A stretch of DNA of 64,000 nt, taken from positions 186,001-250,000 of the forward strand of contig JASUTR010000086.1 in assembly GCA_035048495.1 (NCBI GenBank), given 5' to 3'. A model generated the notes under the pieces. The model was not told where the DNA came from. It worked only from the letters and a program-made list of their open reading frames with translations, and searched no databases. The position numbers and the translations under genes were made by a program. Shown here piece after piece: positions 32,101 to 44,700 of this stretch. This DNA comes from Euptelea pleiosperma. Lineage: Eukaryota; Streptophyta; Magnoliopsida; Ranunculales; Eupteleaceae. The first letter of the stretch is position 1. Every line of letters begins with the position of its first letter.

Positions 32101-34934
32101 ACACGGATTGAAGAGGTTTGACTTCAGTAGGTAAAGGAAGGATGGGTTCTCTGGCCATGGTTATCAGAGGCTCGAACTCGATGAGAGGAGCGGGGATCTC
32201 TATCAGTGGAGCAGTCTCCAAAAGATCATTGAGATCAGAAATAGCTGACTCTGTTGCAAAGTCAGCTCCAAAGTGTTCTAGACACTGCTTAAGAATATCT
32301 TCGGTGGAGTCCGGGATTAGACTCTCAACGGCACACATTTCATCGGTCACTTCGCGATCGGCATCTTGTTGCATTAAACGAAAGATGTTGACCTCAGCTT
32401 TGAGGTTACCGAAAGCAATAGACATGTTTCCGTCCCGGCACCCGATGTGTGCGTTCGCGGTGGCAAGGAATGGACGGCCTAAGATGACCGGAATGCGGTT
32501 ATCCTGACACGGCTCGGTGTCGAGAATGATAAAGTCCACAGGATAGTAAAAGTCAGCGACTTTTACTAGGACATCTTCAATGATTCCTCTTGGAATCTTG
32601 ATGGACTGATCAGCCAATTTCAGGGTGACATTGGTAGGCTTCATATCTTTCAGTCCTAACTGCTGATATACCGAGAATGGTATGAGGTTAACGCTAGCCC
32701 CTAAATCTAGCAAGGCAGTGCAGCTAAAGTTGTCACCAATTTCACATTGGACAGTTGGGCTACCTGGATCCTTGTGTTTGATCACACTGTTGCGTTGAAT
32801 GAACGCGGTAGCTTTTTCGGCCAAGAAGGCAGCTTTGGGTACATGAGTACGCCGCTTAACTGTGCACAAGTCCTTGAGGAATTTGGCATAGGAAGGGATT
32901 TGCTTGATAGCAGAAAGGAATGGGATATTGATCTGGACGTCTTTAAAGACATCTAAGATCTCAGAGAATTGCTGATCCCGCTTATCTTGGACAAGTCTGT
33001 CCGGGAAGGGAGGCTTTACTCGACAAATGGGTTTGTCTTTAGCCTTAGATTTCTGCACAGGGATATCTGATGTTGGTGGAGAGGTGGATGAAGCAGAGGT
33101 AGGATTAGGACTAGTTTCCTCTGTGCGAGTGATGGGTGCCGGAGATGGCACCGGTGGTGGTTGGACTCCCATGTCCACAGTTTTTCCAGATCGTAGGGTG
33201 GTTACAGCTTGCACCTCCCCTTGGCACTTCTCATTCTGGCTTTGAGATTGAGATCCGATCTCATATACTGCCCCTTTGGCATTTCCTTTAGGGTTGGCAA
33301 TGGGTTGGCTAGGAAAGATGCCTTTAGCTTTCTCAGCTTCCAGGTTGCCTAAGCGTTGCTCTAGACGAAGCATGGATTGCTGTTGCTGTTGCTCTAGGCG
33401 TTGCATAGATTGTTGTTGCTGAGTAATGAGTTGAGCTAGAAGGTCTTCGATACCAGATTTGGGGACCGACTGTTGGGGAACAGCTAAAGGGAGTTGAGGC
33501 ACCAATTCGCGACTCGAGCTCATTGGGGCATTATAGTTATAGGCTGGAGAATTAGTTGGGACAATCGGTTGGTTCTGAAAGTTCTGGGGAACTCTTTGCT
33601 GATTCTGAAATGTGCTCTGTTGTCCAGAGTATTGACCCTGTTGGAATTGCTGGTTCTGAGTAGATGGGTACTGATTCTGCTGGTACTGACCCTGATTGAA
33701 TTGCCTATTGGGTTGATTGAACCCAGGAGGATACATGCCCTGAGGTTGACGTGGAGGTTGAGCTTGTGGTTGAGTAGACTGAGGTCTCCAAGAGAAGTTA
33801 GGGTGGTTTCTCGTGTCCAGATGATAAGATTGACTATACGAGTTCTGAGTGGGTGGTTTGTATGTGCTGAAAGCACAAACTTCTTCCTGAAGAGGATTAG
33901 ACCATCCTTCATTAAAGGACAATGCTCAGTAGTATGGGAGGGTTGCAGACAGAGGGTGCAAGATTCCATAGGGCTCTCGTGTCCCACATGCATGACTGGG
34001 GTAGACTGTTGAGTAGGCTTTTGTACAGACACAGCCAGTGCCGAGACTGACTTGCTCAACTCTTGAATGACAGATCGAAGCTCAGTATCAGCTGTAGCAT
34101 CATGTCCCTTGGTTGTCCTTTGGACCGAAGTGGTTCGACTAAACTCTGAGTCAGTCGTCCAATGTTGAGAGTTTTCTCCTAACTCTCCCAAGAATTTGTA
34201 TGCATCGGTCGGAGTTTGGTGCAGGAATTTTCCTTGGCACATTGACTCTACCATGGTCCGGGACTCATCAGTAAGTCCCTTGTAGAAGACGTGGACAAGA
34301 TTGCCCTTGTCGATGCTATGGTGGGGACACTTAGTCAAGTAGTCTTGGAATCTATCCCATGCTTCAAAAAATTTCTCATCGGACTTCTGTCTAAAGTCCT
34401 GATGAGTTGCTTCATTTGGTTGGTCCGAGTCATGGGGTAGAATTTAGACATGAATTTGCCCACCAACTCTTTCCAACTGCTGATTGAATCAGCGGGTAAG
34501 GAGTAGAGCCAATCTGAGGCTCGGTCTTTGAGCGAGAATGGGAAAACTCGCAGACGGACATTGTCATCATCGAGGTTCTGATTCTTGAAAAGTAGGATGA
34601 CATGTTGGAATTCCCTAATATGGGAATATGGGTCTTCTCTTGGGAGACCACGAAAGGTTGGCAGCATTTGGATCGTCTGTGGCCTGATCTCAAACTGTAC
34701 CGCCGTAGTAGGTGGGAGAACAATGCAAGTGGGCGGATTGGCAGAGATAGGAGCGAACGTCTCGATAAGAGGTCGTTCGACTGCCATGACTACAAAGGTA
34801 GTAGTACTGGGGGAGGCGGGTGGGGAAAGAGATGGGGAAGAATTCAGTGGAGGATCCACTGTAGGGACGTGATTCTCAGATCGAACCAAGCGTTTGTTCG
34901 GACGATTCCAAACGGGCATACGCGAATGAGGCAA
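29156..34934 (-). pseudogene. Copy A gag-pol polyprotein, two frameshifts in gag
   Basis: Same start ([11 protein letters not shown] at 34934) and end (DPTYVD) as copy B and 2 bp shorter in total. One base is lost near 34402 (B reads CCTGAATGAG, A CCTGATGAG) and one near 33912 (B CATTTAAAGG, A CATTAAAGG), both on the plus strand. They split gag into frames 34335-34934, 33520-34338 and the 1588-codon remainder 29156-33922, which holds protease, RT, RNase H and integrase uninterrupted. The zinc-knuckle cysteines are encoded but in the middle frame. An N-to-Y change precedes the TTEKELLA block of RNase H. As written it cannot give a full Gag-Pol; the lesions look recent because the rest is nearly identical to B. 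Confidence 0.93.
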
Positions 34935-36613
34935 GCTCTGTACTTGGCAAAAAGTTGCCAGAGAGGAACACTATCCTAAATGATGCACACCAAGCACAGA
35001 TAATCCTATTCTAAGCAATCAGGATATATTTTAGGAATTATCTTTGTTAGTTCTGGGGCTAGAGTAGATTATGACAGTGGGCGGACCACTGGTTTATCTT
35101 TTAACCGCTGGACTAACTGTTTTGCACTCAGAGGTTCTCACCAGGCTACACTCTTCAGAGCGAATCCTTTAGTACTAGCTCTAGTTAACAACAAGGCAAT
35201 CCGAAGCCTAGACAGACGTGCGGCACAATGGCTGACTTAAGTACGTCCCAGACTAACCGGATTGGTCAAGTGGATAAGAAGAGTTTTCCCTCGGGTTAAG
35301 CTAGGGTTGATGCGTGTTCCTAGTCCACACGCAACTAATCGCCGAATAGTCCAAGATGCCACGTCGAGCTCAGTGTACTTGAGTAGCAGGGACTTATGGG
35401 TGTGTTAGACAACAGGGACCCGCGCTCGTGGTCTTATTTCGATTGGATGTTAAGCGGGTTCGCTTTGTGTGGATTTTTCCTCGAACACCGGGCTAATTGG
35501 CTCTACTTCTTGATTCTTTTTATTATAGATGGATCCTGGGGATCAATTTCAGCTGGAATGATGAGGTGGGTGATGAAATCCCACCAGTTTCAATTTGGAG
35601 CTGGGTCTGCTCTCTTAGAGTTGATTGATTAACGGCCACGCCATGCAAGTCGAATAAGCTTTTGCTAAAAAAACAAATAGACAAGCGGCAATGATGCACC
35701 CAATATGCTCTGTATCGCACTCAAGGCGAGGATAGAGACTTACCTCCCGTGGGCCACGCCACGGGGTCGCCTCCGTGGGTTAGAGAGGGGTATCCTAATG
35801 GGCTTGGGCCCGACTCCACCTCTTTGAGCTTTCGCTCTCTACCCACACTGGATCGTGTTCCTGCAGAAACAGTTAGATCGCACGGTCTAGGTATGTGGGA
35901 TTTTATTTGGAAGATCCTTGCCTTTTTAGGGTTCACTGAACAAGCACTGATTTAGGCAAGTTTTTGAATTAGTTTCCAAGTTCGAGATGGGTTAAAATTT
36001 AGGAATTCCAGATTGGAAAATACCTAGATTGGAATGTTTCCGAACTGTGGAGATCTTCCAAGAAAGATTTGATTGCGAGATCCCTTATAATTTTGGGAAA
36101 TTTCCCAAAATTGAAATTCTGCTAGATTTGGGATGTTTCCTTTTGCAGACTTTTCCAAATTCGGAAGGTTTCTAAAGATAGAAATTCTTCTAAAGAGGAA
36201 ACTTCTAAGAGGGGAAACCCTAATTAAGCAGAGTTTCAAGATTTTGGAATCTTTCCAAAAATCGCAAATCCTTGATTGGTGATTTCTAAAAATCTGCAGA
36301 ATATAAAACCCTAATTTTTTTGAATTTTGATTTTTTAATTTTTTTTTGTAATTTCCACTTAATCTAGGGTTTCTAAAAAACCCTAGAACAAGATCTAGCA
36401 GTTAAATGGAAAGCAATAAAATTCCTAAATTATTACAAATTGCACTCGGCCTTCCGAGACATTAAAAATAGTAATTAAAAACTGCTAAAAATCACTAAAA
36501 ACCAAAAATAGAAAGTTTCCCGAAAAGGTCAGGGCTGTCCAAATTGAGCAGCTTTTCGCTTCAGCAACTTTCCAATTCCGTCTTTACGTCCTTTTTCGCA
36601 CTTCCCGGTCACC
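34935..36613 (-). other. Untranslated leader of copy A
   Basis: Holds the perfect 24-bp palindrome (36089-36112), a CTAGGGTTT/AAACCCTAG inverted repeat, a CTCGG-type hairpin near the PBS side, and the 117-nt GC-rich block (35744-35860) between CTGCAG| and |GTAAGT. No convincing protein frame. Confidence 0.75.
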
Positions 36614-36631
36614 CGAGCGGCAGCGGCGCCA
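36614..36631 (-). other. Primer-binding site of copy A
   Basis: TGGCGCCGCTGCCGCTCG on the minus strand, two bases from the end of L2. Confidence 0.8.
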
Positions 36632-36633
36632 TT

Positions 36634-39600
36634 TGAAAGTAGGTATTTTCCGCGTCGTTGGTTACGGAAACCCTAGAATCAACAAGATTTGTAATTTTAT
36701 CCGATTATCCTGCAAAATTGACAGATTTGTATAGGGATTTCGTGTCGGATGTCGATCCGCACTCGGGATTAGTCGGATTAGCGCGAATAAGAATCATAAA
36801 ATGACGGAGTATGCTAAAGAACTCGATGGGAGGATGAGAGGGATGGATCGAAGTTTAAAACATGATTTTTTTTTTTATTTTAATTTCAGAGATCGATTAT
36901 TAATAAAAGAGCTTAATAAACAAATAAAGTCAAAATTGTTATTCATAAAAAATTATCACGAACAAGCACTCATAAGAAAACTTATTTTATTGAATCCAAA
37001 TAAACCGTTTACATTCACTAAAGAAATAATTAAAACAAACCTAAAAAGCATGAAACATAGAGAGAGAAAACTAGAGAGAGAAGCTCACCTTTTGATCTCA
37101 CCTTGAGATGGGAGGAATTGAAGATCTTGATCTCCAAGCTAGAAGGTGGAGATGCGAACGGTGGTAATGTTTAGCAGCTTTGATGGATGGATGGCTGGAG
37201 CACTAGCTAGGAGAAGAGGAGTCAGGCTGATCTGCACATGCAAGTGGGCAAAGGTGCAAGCCGAGAAAGAAGGTTGGATTGCATGGGGGCGCATTGTTGG
37301 TTGCAAAGTGGAGGGCTGTTATGGTGGCAAGGTGAAGAGCAGGTGGTTGACTCTAGCAGGTCTTGGACGAAGTGAAGTGGATGGTACTTCCAGCAGGTGA
37401 TGGACTGTGTAGTGGCTGGGCGATGGTGAGACGGTGGTGCTCCACCTTAAGAAGGAAGGCTTGGTGGAGTCCGTGGAGGAGCAGCAATGGAAGGTGGGGC
37501 GAAGGAGACAAAGAAGAGGACGCTCCTGCCTTCCTCTTCTCCTCTCTTCTCCTTCTCTTCTTCTTCTTCTTCCTTTTCTTTTTTTTTTTTTTTCTTTCTT
37601 CTTTCCTGGTTCTTGAGTGAAATGGAGAGGAAGAAGAGGATGATGGCAGCTGAGATATGGATTGAGGGGGGTGAGAGCTGCAGCTACCGGAGTTGCAGGT
37701 TCGTCAATTTTGATGGTGGGTGCACGTGGTGTGCTGGCTGACTTGGTGAAGACGGTGGTTCACCTGCTGATCGTGATCGTGATCGTGATGAGATGAAGGG
37801 CACCTTGAAGACGTTGCTGTTGCTGCCAGTGAGGTGGAACGTGAAGGAGAGGTGGAGGCGCTGGCCTGCTGCTTCTAGGTGAGGTCGTGAAGAAGGTGGA
37901 ACACGCTGGACGTTAAGTGATCCAGCAGCCAAGGAGGAAGGCTGGAGATCAACGGTCAGAGGTTCAAGGGTGAAAGGGAGGAGATGTGGGGAGAAAAAGA
38001 GAGGGGCGTGGAAGGGAGAGCACAGGAGCTGTGCCGGCGTTAATGGAGGTCGCCGGAGTTGCAACCTGCAACTCCGGTGATCTAAAAAAAAATTTTTTTT
38101 TTTTTTTTTTTTTTTTCTTTCAAGGTGAAGTGTAGTTCGTGGGCTGGGCGGTGCACACCAACAGCTGTAGCCTTGAAGGCTTGCTGCTATGATGTGTTGC
38201 AGCTGCAGGTGACCAAGAAGGAGATTCTCCTTCTCCTTTTCTTCTTCTTCCCACCTTCTTCTCTCTTCTTTTTATTTTGCTTTTCTGGTTTTTTTTTTTT
38301 TTTGTTTTGCTGTGTTGTGCAGCAATGGCTGGATGTGCAGACCGTGAAGTAACAACGGTGGAGGAGATGAGGCGGTGGTGCACCTGCAAGTTGCTGGTGC
38401 GTTCGGTGATAATGATCCCAAAGGAGGACAGGACGATGGAGGAGATGAGGAGAGGGAGGCGAAGATGGAAGTGCTGTGGGCGGTGAAGTGGGAACGACTA
38501 GGAAAAAGTATGGAGAGAAGGGTGGAGGACGGCTGCTAGGGTTTTTGGGTCTATGGAATGGGAGAGTGTGGAGAGGAGAAGATGGTGGGTGATGGCTAGG
38601 GTTTTATCCTGAAACGTGGTGATTAGGATTGAATGTAAGGAGAGGGGGCCAGCAATGAAATATCCTTCCTTTTTATAGGAACCGTGGGTTTCTTTATTAG
38701 AAACCCATGGTTTCTAATTTCTCTTAAGTGGAAGGCCTTCTCTCCAACGGTTCTAGCTTAAAGTGGGCCCACAATGATTTATTAATGAAGAACATTTACA
38801 AAAAAAATCTTCCCACAAAAAGAAACTTTGATTTGGCAAACCTTCTTAGTTTTGTTCAAAATGGTAACAAGATTTTCTTCCTTTAAAACTTCCTTCTTTT
38901 GGATAAAGTATTTGCCATATATAAAACATCTAGGGTTTTATTTCCAAATCTTGGGAGAGTTCCCCTTTCGGGTGAAATAGAGAGATGTTCTATAATAAAG
39001 GCTGTGGGGTACACTAAATGACTAGGCCATTGGTCACTGCTAATGGGCCCGCGTGTTATCTTGGCTTAGGCCCATAGTGTTTGAATATGAAGTGATGAAA
39101 GCCATTGGATTTTGAGATGGTGAGATGGATGATCAGGAGAATGACTGAATGATCGTACGGTAGAGATGGATGGTGATGATCGGGCGATGGATATTGGCTA
39201 AGGTAGGCCATAGGATTGAGTGACTAATGAGGGAGAGAGGATCGGATGATTTGGATTGTGAGCAGAGAGAGAGTGAGGATCTAGAGGAAAGAGAAAATAT
39301 TACAAAATAAAGAGAAAATGCTAGCAGAAGGTCTTGAACCCTGGTCTTTGACTTGGTCTTCTTCATGCTTCACCAACTAAGCAATTCTTTGACTTGTGTT
39401 AGTTGGTCAAGCTTTAATGCCTTTATTCTCTTCTCTTGGGGCTTGATTCTTTCTCTCTCTTGGTCTTTTCCCAGGCTCTTCCGACTCTCTAGCTTTTCCC
39501 GCTCTTGGTCTACATTTTCTTATCCTCAGCCTACTGGCTCATGAGCTGTGATTGTAGGTTCTGGAGGTTGGTTGTGGGCCCACATTCCCGAGAATTGTCC

Positions 39601-39842
39601 CATCGGGGTTTCCTGCGACAGAAGAAGCGCGTAATGAGACTTTATCAGAACAACTCAATGTCTAGACTTCCAAAAAATGTGTTTAATGCATGCAAATATA
39701 CCATTTCGTCCAGAAAAGTGTGTTCTACGCAACAGAAGAGACTCTTACGTAGAAAAATAGGTAAATAGAGTATTTTACGTAAGAGAATGCAATAACGCTA
39801 AAAGGATAATTGCTTAAAATAAGCACTTTTGAGCGAATATCA
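36634..39842 (-). repeat. LTR L2, shared by copies A and B
   Basis: 3209 bp: 5' LTR for A and 3' LTR for B. It differs from both L1 and L3 by a GT loss near 36696 and T-to-G at about 38830, and shares with L3 the 14 bp missing from L1. TATA box 38668-38679, MSA-like site 38743-38753, upstream hairpin 38686-38706, U5 hairpin 38053-38077. Confidence 0.93.
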
Positions 39843-39854
39843 CAACCCCCAACC
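39843..39854 (-). other. Polypurine tract of copy B
   Basis: GGTTGGGGGTTG on the minus strand, abutting L2; shows that L2 serves as the 3' LTR of B. Confidence 0.88.
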
Positions 39855-41391
39855 AGCATATTGCCAATCCTTGGCAATTAGTGCGAAATACATGAGCTTA
39901 AAAGGGCTCTGCACATGCTGCACACTTTTTCATATTAGCTCAGGGAAAACCCCGTTCGTCAAATCATTGAATGGATGCAAAAACAGTTACATGCTAGCGA
40001 AGAGTTGGAAAGTTTTGGCAAGACTACAGACTGATAATCATGACCCAGAATAGTCAGACTCTACGTGTGTGTGTGCTCAACGTTCTCATCATCCGACAGT
40101 AAAGATTGCCAGATCACCTCTAAGTTTTTATGCCTCGACCTCAAATCTCACATGTTTAGCACTCAGAATAGAATCACACAAGAATGGTTTTCTTCTTTTC
40201 TCTCAATTTATATGTGAGGAGATGTATTTAATATAAAGAGGCAAAAGATCTCACATATGTTTTATTTGAAGGAAGGACATCTTTAACAGAAGAAGATCTC
40301 ATGATTGGAATACCACTTCACTCGGGAACGTCAGATCAAACTCTATAGCTTCTCTTTCTCCAATCTCCACATTTTATGATCGTACTATCCTAGAATCAAG
40401 TAGGACTTTCCTGGGTTGTAATGAGGCTTAGGTCAGGTGTAGAGAGATAAAGGAATACAGGATTTCAAAGATCTTGAGAGGATATTGCCATTTTCTTGAA
40501 TTTTTCCTGCGACGTAACACTATTATCTGGTTCTTTTTCCTTCTTTTTTTTCGTATTTTTCTCTTTTACTTGATATTTCTGAGACTGCTTAATTTCTTTT
40601 CAGCTCTTCTTCATACTTTCTTTCTATATTTTGTTTTTGGCTTGAACCACTTTCTTTTCCTTTTGATTCTTCTTCTTTACTTTTCTTTTTCACGGTACAC
40701 CCACATCAGTTATTCTTTTGTCCATCTCAAAATAAGGGTAGCCAGTCATGTTTCGTAGCTAGACTGGATTTTAGGTTGATGGGTTTACAAAGAAAAGGCT
40801 TTTATAGAATGGCTCAAGGGGTTTCTAGTGAAGTATAATTCAGGTGAGTAAAAAGGCTGAATGGTTCAGAAAAATGGCCTAAATCATTTTCTAAGGTTTG
40901 CACTATCATGTATATTGTCTTGACTGGATACAGAGAAGGTTCTGTCGTAGTAATCCAATTTTTGATGTCGTTCCGAGTTTTATGATCGAAGCAAAAGATA
41001 ATGAGATCTCTCAACGAATATTGCGGGCATGAAGAATAGTGAGTCATCTTGTGACTCAGGATTAATGTATAACTCTCTGAAACGATTAAAGGCTCGAAAG
41101 CTCACTGGGTTAGGTCTCCACAATTATTCTCACAGGATCTCCAGAATTTCTAAACTTAGGGTGACTCTGATATTGATAGTGTACAATTGTGCCGAATATG
41201 AGTTTTTCTGAGTTTTCAAACCTGCTGTAGTCACGCTTGACTTGACTCAAAGCTAACCTTAAACAAAAATTGACATCCTCAATACTGACTTAACGGAGGT
41301 TTTCAGCTAATCAAAGTCAGGGTATTTGACACATTTTTTTGAAATTCTAGAAAACTTTTGGAGAACATCGGAAATCACCCCAAAAATAAAA

Positions 41392-41431
<40 letters not shown>

Positions 41432-41789
41432 CAAAATGAAGACATGAGTTTTGGTAAATACCCCACCCCCAACCAAAATACAGCACCGTCCTCGGTGCTC
41501 ATGACCGGGACATAAAATGATAACAAATCAGAGATGATGATGCAAAGATTCAGGAAGGATGTTACCAAGTCGGCAGAAACTCGACAGTGTGTGGTACCTG
41601 ATGATCGGAAGAATGAATGTACCTGCATTTCCAGAGATATAACAGTAATAACAAATGCATGAGACTCATGTACTCTAGGAATACCGGAATTGCCTTTCCG
41701 AAAGCGCTAAGTTTTACGTCTTCAGCCAGACATGACGGGGGTGACAGGCACCCCCAACCAAGTTGGAGCACAGGAGACTGAGTAGATCA
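39855..41789 (-). other. 3' noncoding internal region of copy B
   Basis: Nearly identical to that of A apart from the plain T run (41394-41429). Polypurine-like copies at 41750-41759 and 41461-41474; TGAGTCA/TGACTCA at 41040-41046/41052-41058; truncated third-ORF remnant at 40814-41047. Confidence 0.75.
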
Positions 41790-44700
41790 TCAGTCGACAT
41801 AGGTAGGATCGATGAGATCGATCTCAAAAGTCTGAATGAACAATACGTCAAGTTCATGGAACTGTTTTAGACGCTGCCCATTGACCTGAAAAGAGGAGTG
41901 ATCCTTGGGATCCTCAATAGTGATTGCCCCAAAGGGTGTGACTGCGGTGACCGTATAAGGACCGGTCCACCTAGATTTCAGTTTCCCAGGGAAGAGATGG
42001 AGACGAGAATTATAAAGAAGGACCTTCTGTCCTGGATGGAACTCTTTCCTGAGGATGCTCTTGTCATGTATCCACTTCATTTTGGCTTTGTAATTCTTGG
42101 ACAAGTTGTAGGCATCATTTCTGAGTTCTTCTAACTCATTCATTTGCAGTTTCCGCTCCTCCCCTGCGGAGTCTAGGTCGAAGTTGAGCTTCTTAATGGC
42201 CCACAGGGCACGATGTTCAATCTCTACCGGAAGATGACAGGGTTTCCCAAAGATGAGACGATAGGGAGACATATTGAGTGGGGTCTTGTAGGCGGTTCTG
42301 TATGCCCATAAAGCATCAGTGAGACGAGTAGACCAGTCTTTACGTGTGGTATTGACTGTCTTCTCCAAGATCTGCTTGATCTGACGATTAGAAACCTCTA
42401 ATTGACCACTAGTCTGCGGATGATAAGCTAAGGCGACCTTGTGGGTTACCCCATACTTCTTCATTAAGTTCTCGAATATCTTATTGCAGAAATGGGTGCC
42501 CCCATCACTAATGATGGCCTTAGGGGCACCGAATCGAGCGAAGATGAACTCCTTTAGGAATTTGACCACCACTTTGTGGTCATTGGTCTTGGTGGGAATG
42601 GCTTCTATCCATTTGGATACATAGTCTACCGCAAGGAGAATGTACTCAAAACCATAGGAAACGGGAAAGGGGCCCATGAAGTCGATGCCCCAGATGTCAA
42701 ATATTTCATCGACCTGGATGGGAGTGAGGGGCATCATGTTCCTCTGGGAGATGCGGCCTAGATGCTGGCAATTAGGACAAGTTTTGCAGTAGATATGGGC
42801 ATCTTTAAATAGTGTAAGCCAGTAGAATCCGCATTGCAGCACTTTTTCTGCAGTCTTCTTAGTGCTGAAATGACCACCACAAGGTTGGTCATGACATGAG
42901 GACAAGATACTGAGTTGGTCCGACTCAGGGACACAGAGACGAATGATCTGGTCAGGACAGTATTTATACAAATAAGGGTCATCCCAAGAGTAGTACTTAA
43001 CTCTTGCTAGGAATTGGCTTTTGTCCTGTTTTGACCAGTGTGAAGGCATTTCTTCGGTGACAAGGTAGTTGACAATGTCAGCATACCAAGGATTAACAGA
43101 GATGGCGAACAGTTGTTCGTCTGGAAAGGTTTCAGGGATGGGCTGGGTGTCGAAGGATGACTCTAAAGTCAGTCTAGACAAGTGATCAGCCACTACATTC
43201 TCAGTTCCTTTCTTATCCTTAATCTCGAGGTCGAATTCCTGCAGTAAGAGAATCCATCGAATTAATCGAGGTTTGGTTTCCTTTTTCGACATGAGATAAC
43301 GAAGGGCTGCATGATCAGTGTACACAACCACCTTAGTGGCTAAGAGGTACTGACGGAATTTATCAAGGGCGAAGACTACCGCCAGGAGTTCTTTCTCAGT
43401 GGTAGAGTAATTCATTTGGGCAGAGTTAAGAGTTTTGCTCGCGTAGTAGATCACGTGTGACCTTTTGTCAACTCTCTGCCCTAGAACGGCGCCTAATGCG
43501 TAGTCAGAAGCATCGCACATTACCTCGAAAGGTAGAGTCCAGTCCGGGGGACGGATAATGGGCGCAGTAGTGAGCTCAGATTTGAGACGCTCAAATGCCT
43601 TGACACAGTCAGCATTAAAGTCGAAAGGACTATCTTTAGCCAGAAGATGGGACAGAGGTCGAGCGATTTGAGAGAAGTCCTTGATGAATCGCCTATAGAA
43701 TCCTCCGTGTCCCAAAAAGGATCGGATGTCACGTACGGACTTAGGAATGGGCAAGGTCGAGATGATATCGATTTTAGCTTTGTCGACCTCAATGCCCTGA
43801 TGGGAAATGACATGTCCCAGAACAATGCCCTTCTTCACCATGAAGTGGCATTTCTCCCAATTGAGGACAAGTCGCTTGTCCTGACAGCGTTGAAGTACCA
43901 GCCCTAGATGGTTCAGACAGTCATCAAAGGATGACCCAAAGACTGAGAAGTCGTCCATAAAGACTTCGAGGAATTTTTCCACCATGTCAGAGAATATGCT
44001 CATCATACACCTTTGAAAGGTCGCGGGTGCATTGCAGAGGCCAAAGGGCATGCGCTTGTAGGCAAAAGTGCCAAAGGGACAGGTGAAAGTTGTCTTCTCG
44101 TGATCCTCAGGGGCGATGGGTATTTGATTATACCCTGAGTAACCATCAAGGAAGCAGTAATAGGAATGACCTGCTAGTCTCTCCAACATCTGGTCTATGA
44201 AGGGTAAAGGAAAATGGTCCTTCCTAGTGTTGGTGTTGAGTCGTCGGTAATCGATGCAGACTCTCCACCCTTTCTTCAGGCGCTGGGTTACCATTTCCTT
44301 GTTCTCATTTTCCACAACTGTGAATCCTGCCTTTTTAGGGACGACATGAATAGGACTCACCCATTTGCTATCGGAGATGGGATAAATGATACCCGCATCT
44401 AACAGTTTAAGGACCTCATCCCGGACTACATCCTTCAAAACGGGGTTCAACCTCCTCTGGTGTTCTCGAGAGGTTTTGGATTCATCCTCGAGATAGATGT
44501 GATGTTGGCACACCGAGGGGTCTATGCCACGAATATCATCTATAGTCCAACCTATCGCAGATTTGTGCTCATTGAGTAGCTCAAGAAGTTTCTTACGTTC
44601 ACTTGCAGACAAAGCGGAAGCAAGAATGACAGGGTAGGTTTCCTTAGGACCAAGATAGGCATAGGAAAGATCTGTGGGAAGAGGCTTAAGCTCCAATATT

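Noticed and set aside
29264..33245. Plus-strand frames of 60-130 codons opposite copy A (also opposite B, and minus frames opposite C)
   Set aside because: Antisense shadows of the gag-pol frame; they reappear identically wherever gag-pol occurs.
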